NCBI GenBank assembly: GCA_000435615.1
Contig: FR881969.1
Span: 5,169-15,266, forward strand
Origin: Firmicutes bacterium CAG:238
GTDB taxonomy: Bacteria; Bacillota; Clostridia; Peptostreptococcales; Anaerovoracaceae
Direction: 5' to 3'
Length of the DNA: 10,098 nucleotides
A program made the translations under genes and the position numbers. The notes beneath the pieces were generated by a model. The model ran no database searches and had not been told where the DNA came from. It was given only the letters and a program-made list of their open reading frames with translations. This document shows positions 1 through 6,019 of the stretch, in pieces; position 1 is the first letter of the stretch; the number at the start of each line of letters is the position of its first letter.

Positions 1-78
1 GGCGGCATTATCTGCATGTGCCAGGAGCCGATACCGATTGATGCCGACAATTGTTTCATTCCGAGCAATCTAATTTGA
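1..78 (+). CDS. Possible C-terminal end of a truncated unknown gene
   Basis: The first plus-strand frame is open from the window edge for 25 codons and stops with TGA at 76-78. The codons (GGC, ATT, CAG, GAG, CCG, GAC) resemble those of the confident genes nearby, while the second frame uses AGG and CGA and the third stops at 41. The peptide ends in CFIPSNLI and contains three cysteines. The stop lies 28 bases before a hairpin terminator shared with the converging rpoZ, which fits a gene end. Too little is visible to name a family, and a non-coding edge is also possible. Confidence 0.3.
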   Translation, partial: GGIICMCQEPIPIDADNCFIPSNLI

Positions 79-106
79 TCGCATACTGCTTACTGAATAA
101 ACAAAA

Positions 107-135
107 GGGTAGAAACCGTGAATTCGGCTCTACCC
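107..135. terminator. Bidirectional terminator downstream of rpoZ
   Basis: GGGTAGA and TCTACCC form a 7-bp stem, with an inner CCG/CGG pairing around a GAATTC-containing loop. Read on the minus strand the hairpin is followed by TTTTGTTTATT, a good rho-independent signal 15 bases after the rpoZ stop. On the plus strand it is followed by GTTTTGGTTT, so it could also stop the gene entering from the left edge. It implies that the gmk-rpoZ transcript ends here and does not continue into coaBC/priA, which follow rpoZ in Bacillus. Confidence 0.75.
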
Positions 136-149
136 GTTTTGGTTTCTGT

Positions 150-374
150 TTAGTTCTCGGCTTCTTCGCCTTCCGGGGTTTCTTCCGGTCTTCTGTAGGT
201 AATCAGGTCCTCTGCGATTTCATGTGCCGCGATGGATACCGGTCTGTCGATGTCCACATCGGTCAGAATCGGCTTGCCGTCGATAATGTCTCTGGCTCTC
301 TTCGCAGCCAAAATAACGAGTGTATATCTGCTGTCTGCTTTCTTTCTGATTTCGTTAATGGATGGATATAACAT
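150..374 (-). CDS. rpoZ: RNA polymerase omega subunit
   Basis: This 74-aa protein is the omega subunit of RNA polymerase, which folds around the C-terminus of beta-prime and helps assemble the core enzyme. The start (MLYPSINEIR) and the central SRYTLVILAAKRAR segment at residues 15-28 are the conserved omega/Rpb6 signature; this helix contacts beta-prime. A second conserved patch, RPVSIAAHEIAEDLI, follows at about residues 44-58, and the tail is acidic (EETPEGEEAEN). The length is normal for Firmicutes. The ATG overlaps the gmk stop by one base (TAATG) and is preceded by AGGAGG inside gmk, so translation is probably coupled to guanylate kinase. A hairpin terminator follows directly. Identification is firm from the motif and the gmk neighbour. 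Confidence 0.95.
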   Translation of the reverse strand: MLYPSINEIRKKADSRYTLVILAAKRARDIIDGKPILTDVDIDRPVSIAAHEIAEDLITYRRPEETPEGEEAEN

Positions 375-997
375 TATTCTTCCTCCTTATATCTCTTTAC
401 CAGTTCCTCTGCGGTAATGGTCACTTTTGAGTGTTCCGCGATTACGATGGATTTTACTCTCGAAACCGCCTCGTCCAGTTCCCCGTTTACAACGCAGTAG
501 TCATATTTCTCGATAAATGACAGCTCCTTCAGCGTTTCTCCCAGCCGCATTTCAATTGCCTCAGCCGTCTCCGTTCCGCGTCCCGTAAGGCGCTTGCGAA
601 GTTCAGCCATCGACGGCGGCAGGATAAAGATGAAAACCCCGTCCGGGTAATTTTCTTTCACCTTAAGAGCGCCCTGGATGTCAATTTCCAATATGACATC
701 AATGCCTTGCTCAAGCTTTTGGATGACCGGTTCTTTCGGCGTTCCGTAGCGCCTGCCGTAAACTTCGGCATGTTCCAGAAAACCGTCTTTGCTTATTCTG
801 TCCAGGAATTCCTCTTCGTCCACAAAATAGTAGTGTACCCCGTGAATTTCTCCTTCGCGCGGTGCTCTGGTCGTCATCGACACGGAAAGCTGCAGATCCG
901 TCTGCGCCAAAAGCTCCTTGCAGATGGTTCCTTTGCCTGCTCCGGATGGTCCTGAAAGAATAAAAAGTTTTCCGGCATGTTTCGTGTTTAAATTCAT
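374..997 (-). CDS. gmk: Guanylate kinase
   Basis: This cytosolic enzyme phosphorylates GMP (and dGMP) with ATP to GDP, feeding GTP and (p)ppGpp pools. The 207-aa protein starts MNLNTKHAGKLFILS and has the P-loop GPSGAGKGT at residues 16-24. The GMP-binding segment follows, with SMTTRAPREGE and HYYFVDEEEF, then EIDIQGALKVKE and the lid region RLTGRGTETAEAIEMRL. Length is typical (about 200-210). I chose ATG at 995-997; a TTG immediately before it (998-1000) is also in frame and sits 8 bases from AGGAG, against 11 for the ATG, so the start could be one codon earlier. The gene follows yicC by about 90 bases with a promoter in the gap, and its stop overlaps the rpoZ start. Confidence 0.96.
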   Translation of the reverse strand: MNLNTKHAGKLFILSGPSGAGKGTICKELLAQTDLQLSVSMTTRAPREGEIHGVHYYFVDEEEFLDRISKDGFLEHAEVYGRRYGTPKEPVIQKLEQGIDVILEIDIQGALKVKENYPDGVFIFILPPSMAELRKRLTGRGTETAEAIEMRLGETLKELSFIEKYDYCVVNGELDEAVSRVKSIVIAEHSKVTITAEELVKRYKEEE

Positions 998-1049
998 CAA
1001 AAGCTCTTCTCCTGCATTTTGTCATTGGTTTCGTTAACTCTGAAAAGAT

Positions 1050-1078
1050 ATTTTATCACAGTTTTGCAATTTTTTCAA
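1050..1078 (-). promoter_or_regulatory. Promoter for gmk-rpoZ
   Basis: On the minus strand, TTGAAA (1073-1078) is followed after exactly 17 bases by TAAAAT (1050-1055), with TG one base upstream of the -10, giving an extended -10 element. Initiation would fall near 1043, leaving a leader of about 45 bases before gmk. The promoter starts 8 bp after the yicC stop, so gmk and rpoZ can be transcribed independently of yicC. Inferred from consensus match only. Confidence 0.7.
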
Positions 1079-1085
1079 GCTTTAA

Positions 1086-1970
1086 TTACTCGATGTTCTG
1101 TACTTGTTCTCTTATTTTTTCAATCTCGCTCTTGATTTCAAGCATATAGCCGGTAATCGTGATGTCGTTCGCCTTGGAGCCGATAGTGTTTGCCTCACGG
1201 TTCATTTCCTGAACGAGGAAGTCGAGCTTCTTGCCATCCGGCTGCGTGCTCTTCGTTACGATGTTTTCAAGCTGAATCAGATGGCTTCCGAGTCTCGTAA
1301 TTTCTTCATCAATCGCACATTTATCCGCAAAAATCGCCGCTTCCACAAGAATCCGGTCCTCCGGCACTTCGATGCTGCCTCCGATGAGCTCTGTAATGCG
1401 TTCGCGAAGTCTTGCGGTGTAGTCGATGGAAACCTGCGGTGCTCTTTCCGCAATCTTATCGAGAATGCTGCGGATGCTGCGGCCTTTTGCGATTAAGTCT
1501 TCCGCAAGCTTTTCTCCTTCGACTGCTCGCATTTTTTCGAGGTTCGCTGCTGCTTCTGCTACCGGAATCAGAATCGCTTTCGTGATTTCCTCTTCATCTT
1601 CTACATCCGGGATTGCTTTCATTACATCCGGAAGCCCTGCAAGGAACTGCAGGGTGATATCGCCTTCCACGCTGAACTCTTTTCGCAGTTCAAGCAGATT
1701 TTCGTAATACTGCTTGGCAATCATCGTGTTGAGCTTGATATTCACATCGTTTTCGGTTATGTTCTCTACCATGATGGAGACATCCACTTTACCGCGCCGG
1801 ATGCGCTCCTTAACCGCATTCTTTACCTTATCCTCCGCGAAGCCGTAGCGACGCGGCATTTTGATGGAAATGTCGGAATATCTGTGGTTTACCGATTTGA
1901 TTTCCACTGTGATATTCCGCTTTCCGTCCGTGTATTCGCTTCTTCCGAAGCCTGTCATGCTTTTGATCAT
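1086..1970 (-). CDS. yicC: YicC/YloC family endoribonuclease
   Basis: This 294-aa protein belongs to the YicC family; E. coli YicC is reported as an endoribonuclease acting on small RNA, and the Bacillus orthologue is YloC. The N-terminus MIKSMTGFGRSEY is diagnostic, followed by NITVEIKSVNHRYSDISIKMP. The C-terminal DUF1732-type region shows DEEITRLGSH and GKKLDFLVQEMNREANTIGS, then an acidic helical end. The frame is open upstream to 2048, but the ATG at 1968-1970 is chosen for three reasons: family members begin exactly here, GAGG lies about 10 bases before it, and the best promoter would start transcription near 2013, downstream of the other in-frame ATG at 2019-2021. Divergent from rqcH and upstream of gmk, as in Bacillus apart from missing intervening genes. 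Confidence 0.93.
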   Translation of the reverse strand: MIKSMTGFGRSEYTDGKRNITVEIKSVNHRYSDISIKMPRRYGFAEDKVKNAVKERIRRGKVDVSIMVENITENDVNIKLNTMIAKQYYENLLELRKEFSVEGDITLQFLAGLPDVMKAIPDVEDEEEITKAILIPVAEAAANLEKMRAVEGEKLAEDLIAKGRSIRSILDKIAERAPQVSIDYTARLRERITELIGGSIEVPEDRILVEAAIFADKCAIDEEITRLGSHLIQLENIVTKSTQPDGKKLDFLVQEMNREANTIGSKANDITITGYMLEIKSEIEKIREQVQNIE

Positions 1971-2019
1971 ACCTGTTTTACCTCGTTTCTTTTCGTATTT
2001 TTGTATGATTCTATCCTCC

Positions 2020-2048
2020 ATTGTACAGGAAAAACGCGTGGGTTGCAA
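2020..2048 (-). promoter_or_regulatory. Promoter for yicC
   Basis: On the minus strand TTGCAA (2043-2048) and TACAAT (2020-2025) are separated by 17 bases. The start point would be near 2013, giving a leader of roughly 43 bases to the yicC ATG. Its -35 box lies 14 bp from the -35 box of the opposing rqcH promoter. Confidence 0.65.
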
Positions 2049-2062
2049 GATGCGGTTTTTGC

Positions 2063-2092
2063 TTTACAATGTATCTTAATTGCGTTTATAAT
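2063..2092 (+). promoter_or_regulatory. Promoter for rqcH
   Basis: TTTACA (2063-2068) and a perfect TATAAT (2087-2092) are spaced by 18 bases. Transcription would start near 2099-2101, leaving a short leader of about 35 bases that contains AGGAGG (2124-2129), five bases before the rqcH ATG. Confidence 0.7.
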
Positions 2093-2134
2093 ATTTTGGG
2101 GACTATTTAGGGAAACTCAATACAGGAGGTAATT

Positions 2135-3817
2135 ATGGCATTTGACGGAATCGTCACGCGGGCAATGGTCCGCGAACTTCAGGATAGAATTTTACTTGGA
2201 AAAATCGAAAAGGTTTATCAGCCCGAGGCGGATGAACTTGTTTTTCACATACACACAAAGAATGGCAATGTGAAGCTTTTAGCTTCAGTAGGCTCGGCAC
2301 ACGCGAGAGTCTGCTTTATCACGGAAAATCCGGTCAATCCGCCGGCACCGCTCGCATTCTGTATGCTTCTTCGCAAGCACCTGCAGGGCGGACGCATTAC
2401 GGAAATTACCCAAAAGGACTCGGAGCGCATCATCGAAATTTCACTTGAAACGCTCAATGAACTGGGCTTCACGATGTCAAAGAAGCTCATATTTGAAATC
2501 ATGGGCAAGCACAGCAACATCGTACTCATGGACATCGCAAGCGGCAAGATTATCGACTCGATTAAGCGCGTCAGCTTCGATGTGAACCGCGTGCGGCAGA
2601 TTCTGCCCGGCATGATTTATCAGTACCCGCCGGCACAGGACAAAATCCCGTTCCTGGAAATTTCGGCGGAGCAGCTTGAGGCTCTTCCCGCAGACGGGAA
2701 ATCGATTCTCAGAAGTGTCGGCGGAATCGCACCTGCCTTCGCAGAGGAACTGGCACTTCGCGCAGGTGTGCAGCGCAGCGGCTATCTGTCGGATGTTTTG
2801 GCAGCGATTGAATCGCCAAATCATGCCGATGCTCGCGTGTACCTCGATGAGAGCGGCGCGCCGATTGACTTTTATCCGGTAGCCCTCTCAGAGCTTGAAG
2901 AAAGCTGCACGGTGCAGCACTTTGATGATCTTAGCAGTGCGATGGAGTTCTACTTCGGAAAGAAGGAATCTTCCAATCAAGGCCGCCAGAAATCCCACGA
3001 TCTCATAAGGTCGGTAAACGCTCTTCTCGACAAAATGTACCTCAAGAAAAAGCGTCTTTCCGAGGATCTTTTGAAAGCGGAAAATTCGGAAGATTTGAGG
3101 CTTTACGGGGAGCTTTTGACCGCAAACATTCACCTGATTCAGCCCGGAATGAAATCCGTGGAAGTCACAAACTATTATGACGGCTCGACGCTCTCGATTC
3201 CGCTGGATGTCAAGCTCAGTCCATCGAAAAACGCCCAGCACTATTTCAAGAAATACGGCAAATCAAAGACTGCCATCAAAGAAAAACAGATTCAGCTTGA
3301 CGAAAACGAAGCCGAAATCAAGTATCTGGAATCCGTGCTTTCTTTCCTTGAAAATACCGATGATGTAGCTGAAATCGAAAGCATTCGCGCAGAGCTTGTC
3401 GAGACGGGTTATATCCGCAGACGCAGGCAGGCAGGCGGCTTCAAGGAAAAGAAATATAAGCCTGCCCCTTACCGCTACACGCTTTCCAACGGCATGAGCG
3501 TTCTGGTCGGCAGAAACAACAAGGAAAATGATATTTTGACCTTTAAGACCGCAGGAAATAAAGACCTGTGGCTTCACACCAAGGACATTCCGGGCTCGCA
3601 TGTCATCGTCCAGAGTGGCGGCGTCGAGCTTGACGAGGAAGCGGTCTGGGAAGCTGCGGCGATTGCCGCTTACCACAGCAAGGCGCGCACTTCGGAAAAT
3701 GTCCCGGTCGATTATGTACAGATAAAGTACATCAAAAAGCCCGCCGGCGCAAAACCCGGCATGGTAATCTTCACAAACAACCGCACGGTTTATGTGAATC
3801 CCGCAGTTCCGAAATAA
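2135..3817 (+). CDS. rqcH: RqcH, ribosome quality control factor (NFACT family)
   Basis: This 560-aa protein is RqcH (older names YloA, fibronectin-binding protein FbpA), the bacterial relative of Rqc2/NEMF. It binds large ribosomal subunits obstructed by peptidyl-tRNA and recruits alanyl-tRNA to add C-terminal alanine tails that mark the chain for degradation. The NFACT-N domain begins MAFDGIVTRAMVREL and carries FCMLLRKHLQGG near residues 75-86. A helix-hairpin-helix-like stretch, SVGGIAPAFAEEL, is at 194-206, and a charged coiled-coil region covers about 285-420. The NFACT-R domain is marked by GRNNKENDILTF at 459 and KDLWLHTKDIPGSHV at 476-490. Length is close to the Bacillus protein (about 570). 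The conserved D-R pair of NFACT-N appears here as E97-R98. Own promoter and strong Shine-Dalgarno. The fibronectin-binding label is historical and should not be read as an adhesin call. Confidence 0.95.
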   Translation: MAFDGIVTRAMVRELQDRILLGKIEKVYQPEADELVFHIHTKNGNVKLLASVGSAHARVCFITENPVNPPAPLAFCMLLRKHLQGGRITEITQKDSERIIEISLETLNELGFTMSKKLIFEIMGKHSNIVLMDIASGKIIDSIKRVSFDVNRVRQILPGMIYQYPPAQDKIPFLEISAEQLEALPADGKSILRSVGGIAPAFAEELALRAGVQRSGYLSDVLAAIESPNHADARVYLDESGAPIDFYPVALSELEESCTVQHFDDLSSAMEFYFGKKESSNQGRQKSHDLIRSVNALLDKMYLKKKRLSEDLLKAENSEDLRLYGELLTANIHLIQPGMKSVEVTNYYDGSTLSIPLDVKLSPSKNAQHYFKKYGKSKTAIKEKQIQLDENEAEIKYLESVLSFLENTDDVAEIESIRAELVETGYIRRRRQAGGFKEKKYKPAPYRYTLSNGMSVLVGRNNKENDILTFKTAGNKDLWLHTKDIPGSHVIVQSGGVELDEEAVWEAAAIAAYHSKARTSENVPVDYVQIKYIKKPAGAKPGMVIFTNNRTVYVNPAVPK

Positions 3818-3824
3818 ACAAAAT

Positions 3825-3847
3825 CGGCAGCCTTCGTCGGGCTGCCG
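3825..3847 (-). terminator. Hairpin, likely terminator for the leftward operon
   Basis: CGGCAGCC (3825-3832) pairs perfectly with GGCTGCCG (3840-3847) around a 7-base loop. Read leftward, the stem is followed by ATTTTGTTTATTTC, which looks like a rho-independent terminator for the converging four-gene operon and overlaps the rqcH stop region. Read rightward it is followed by CAAAAG, so it is a poor terminator for rqcH. Confidence 0.6.
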
Positions 3848-3849
3848 CA

Positions 3850-3894
3850 AAAGCCTCCCGGAAATCGCATTACATCGTAGTCCGGGAGGCTTTT
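3850..3894 (+). terminator. Terminator downstream of rqcH
   Basis: AGCCTCCCGGA (3852-3862) pairs with TCCGGGAGGCT (3881-3891) in an 11-bp GC-rich stem with an 18-base loop, extended by A-T pairs and followed by TTTTT. This is a strong rho-independent terminator for rqcH. In the leftward direction the same stem is followed by TTTTGC and may act as a first stop for the operon. Confidence 0.8.
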
Positions 3895-3913
3895 TCCTAA
3901 ACTTTTATTTTTT

Positions 3914-4636
3914 CTATGCGACAACAACTATCAGGTTGTTGTCCTCTTTATATACCGGAATGTACACTTTATGTCCAAGTGCGAACAAGGTCTGAATATA
4001 CGGATCATCCTCTATTCCCTCCGGCGAAAAGCCATTTGCCATAAAGAACGCCGCCTTTTGCTTTGAAATTGCCTTTTTTATTGAGCGATAAAACGCGCTC
4101 TCCTGCATCTGCCGAAGCAAGTCGTCATCTGTTTTCCCCTTATATTCGGCAATATATGCCGCCGATTCCGTATATTGCAGAGGCTCAGCATCCGGCGGAA
4201 GAAAATGCGCGGCAGACCAGTCCAGTTTCCCGTCTCTTTGTAGCTCGAGCATCTGTGAAACCGCTTGCGGCTTTGTGTGCAAAACGCTCCAACCGACCAT
4301 TTCGTCTTTTGCAGCATCGTACAGACGCGAAACAACTTTAAAGATCCCTCTCAGTTTCTTTTCGTAATCCGCTTTATCTGTTTGACTTCCGGCAAAGATA
4401 TTGGACGCAAAACTGCACACAATCGTCGGATCGTGCCTATGCACCGCTGCTTGTTCCGCAAGCTCCGACAGGACCGCATACTGTATTTCCACATCGTTTG
4501 AAAGAATTTCTTTTAGACAGGATTCTTCCGGCAGTCTTTCCTGATCAGTATTTTTGCTTATGTCTGTATCCATAGTAAAGGAAACAATATACGGAAGATA
4601 ATCCTCCCAAAGTTCTTGCAGCGTGATCTTTTTCAT
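3914..4636 (-). CDS. Unrecognised 240-aa cytosolic protein, last gene of the ABC operon
   Basis: I do not recognise the family. The protein starts MKKITLQELWEDYL, has no signal peptide or membrane segment, and looks mainly helical and charged through about residue 200. It ends in a compact segment with NGFSPEGIEDDPYIQTL and then alternating hydrophobic stretches (KVYIPVY and NNLIVVVA) suggesting beta strands. It contains only two cysteines and no clear nucleotide-binding or metal motif. The ATG at 4634-4636 is preferred over an upstream in-frame GTG (4643-4645) because GGGAG sits 8 bases before it. It starts 18 bases after the permease stop on the same strand, so it is probably co-transcribed with the ABC genes and may be a cytosolic accessory or regulatory partner, which is inference from position only. 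The last codons contain a perfect 9-bp inverted repeat (3920-3943). Confidence 0.8.
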   Translation of the reverse strand: MKKITLQELWEDYLPYIVSFTMDTDISKNTDQERLPEESCLKEILSNDVEIQYAVLSELAEQAAVHRHDPTIVCSFASNIFAGSQTDKADYEKKLRGIFKVVSRLYDAAKDEMVGWSVLHTKPQAVSQMLELQRDGKLDWSAAHFLPPDAEPLQYTESAAYIAEYKGKTDDDLLRQMQESAFYRSIKKAISKQKAAFFMANGFSPEGIEDDPYIQTLFALGHKVYIPVYKEDNNLIVVVA

Positions 4637-4654
4637 GGCATTCACTCCCTATGC

Positions 4655-6019
4655 TTATTCACTTTTAATCGCTTCCAGTGCTGAAATTTTAACCGCCTTA
4701 TTTGCCGGATAATAACCCGAAGCGAGACCGATAAAAATTGAAAATACGATTGCAAACGCTACCAGCCATACCGGAATTACCGAAATTCGGCTGACACCTT
4801 CGCCACCAAAGATTGCCTGCAGCAGAGCTTCTTTCGTAAAGCCCATGCCGATAGAGACAATGTTGATTCCCCACGATATCAGGAAACTGAAAACACTGCC
4901 GACAATTCCGCCCAAAAGTCCGATTGTACCGGCTTCCATCAGGAAAAGCGCACGTATATCTCTTACATAACAGCCGAGCGATTTCATAATGCCGATTTCC
5001 TTGGTTCGCTCGGAAATAGACATAATCATCGTGTTGGTAATGCCGATTGCCGCTACAAAGAGGGAAATCGCGCCCAATCCGCCGAGCATCAGCTGCATCT
5101 GGCGGGCACTCTTCTGCATTTCCTCACGCATGCTTGCCATGGAATAGGTATTGTACCCCATTGCCTTAATCTCAGACTCCACATCGCCAACGGTATTGAT
5201 ATCCGTTGCCTTGACACTCATGCTTGTGTATTCCGTCTTTCCCGGCGGAAGACCTGTAATTTTAGATATAATATCTTTTAAGGTATCAATGCTGATCATC
5301 AGCCCCTGAGAAGTTTCATATCCTTTGCCGTAATCTTCTTTTACTCTTCCGGTTATTTGAATCTCTCTTTCATATGAGTTTTGGTTGGAATCCGTGAATT
5401 TAAGCGTTATCGGCGCGTTCATCAGATTGAAATACGGATCCGGATAAACGGGATCTTTGATTTCCCTGCCCTGTTCATCGTACTTTGCCGACCAGTAATC
5501 AACCGTGTTGCGGCCGTCCGGCAGAAGAGTATCTTTGAACGCATAGGCAAAAAACTGCCCGGCAACCGCTTCGTCCTTGCCTTTTCCCGCCGTTTCGCCT
5601 TCGACGAATTCATACCCCATGGACTCGAGTGCTTCCGTATCCACGCCTATGAGTGGCAGCCAGTCCGTATTCGCATATCTCTGATTGGCTCCTGCATATG
5701 CCCCAACTGTATAATCATAGGCTTCATATTTCGGAAGAATCGCCTGCACGCCTTCAATCTGCGAAAAGCTTTTAATCGCATCATCGTCGAGATTCATTGT
5801 TTTTCCGTCCTGTGATGTGCCTTGTGAAACCTCAATTATAGTCAAATCCCCCATGTTTTCAAGCATTTGGTTCTGAGATTCCGTCATCCCGATGCCGATT
5901 GACACCATTACGATGATGGAACAGCAGCCTATAAAAACGCCCAAAACTGTCAGGAATGTCCGACCTTTTCTTCTTTTGAGATTCTCGACGCACATATGCC
6001 AAATATCTGAAAATCTCAT
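4655..6019 (-). CDS. MacB/FtsX-type ABC transporter permease
   Basis: This 454-aa protein is the membrane subunit of a type VII (MacB/FtsX/LolCE-like) ABC system; in studied members ATP hydrolysis drives movement of a periplasmic or extracellular domain rather than transmembrane transport. TM1 lies at about residues 21-43 (TFLTVLGVFIGCCSIIVMVS), followed by a large external MacB_PCD-like domain of about 265 residues. TM2 is near 312-336 and leads into SERTKEIGIMKSLG, the hallmark cytoplasmic coupling segment. TM3 is near 360-385 and TM4 near 416-437, and the protein ends YYPANKAVKISALEAIKSE, the usual FtsX-domain C-terminus (PANKAVKISPLEALR type). The ATG overlaps the stop of the upstream beta-sandwich gene by one base (TAATG), with AAGGGG before it, so the two are translationally coupled and probably made in fixed ratio. 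Its ATPase is the first gene of the operon. There is no fused ATPase domain, unlike MacB itself. Confidence 0.93.
   Translation of the reverse strand: MRFSDIWHMCVENLKRRKGRTFLTVLGVFIGCCSIIVMVSIGIGMTESQNQMLENMGDLTIIEVSQGTSQDGKTMNLDDDAIKSFSQIEGVQAILPKYEAYDYTVGAYAGANQRYANTDWLPLIGVDTEALESMGYEFVEGETAGKGKDEAVAGQFFAYAFKDTLLPDGRNTVDYWSAKYDEQGREIKDPVYPDPYFNLMNAPITLKFTDSNQNSYEREIQITGRVKEDYGKGYETSQGLMISIDTLKDIISKITGLPPGKTEYTSMSVKATDINTVGDVESEIKAMGYNTYSMASMREEMQKSARQMQLMLGGLGAISLFVAAIGITNTMIMSISERTKEIGIMKSLGCYVRDIRALFLMEAGTIGLLGGIVGSVFSFLISWGINIVSIGMGFTKEALLQAIFGGEGVSRISVIPVWLVAFAIVFSIFIGLASGYYPANKAVKISALEAIKSE

Noticed and set aside
1971..2048. N-terminal extension of YicC
   Set aside because: The family begins at MIKSMTGFGR; the extension overlaps the predicted promoter, and its outermost TTG codon lies in the -35 box.
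2135..3817. Fibronectin-binding adhesin reading of the NFACT protein
   Set aside because: The sequence has no signal peptide and carries full NFACT-N and NFACT-R motifs, so RqcH is the supported function.
3920..3943. Perfect 9-bp inverted repeat at the end of the unknown 240-aa gene
   Set aside because: It encodes the last residues (NNLIVVV), lacks a following T-tract on the minus strand, and may arise from repetitive AAC/GTT codons. Proper terminators lie just beyond.
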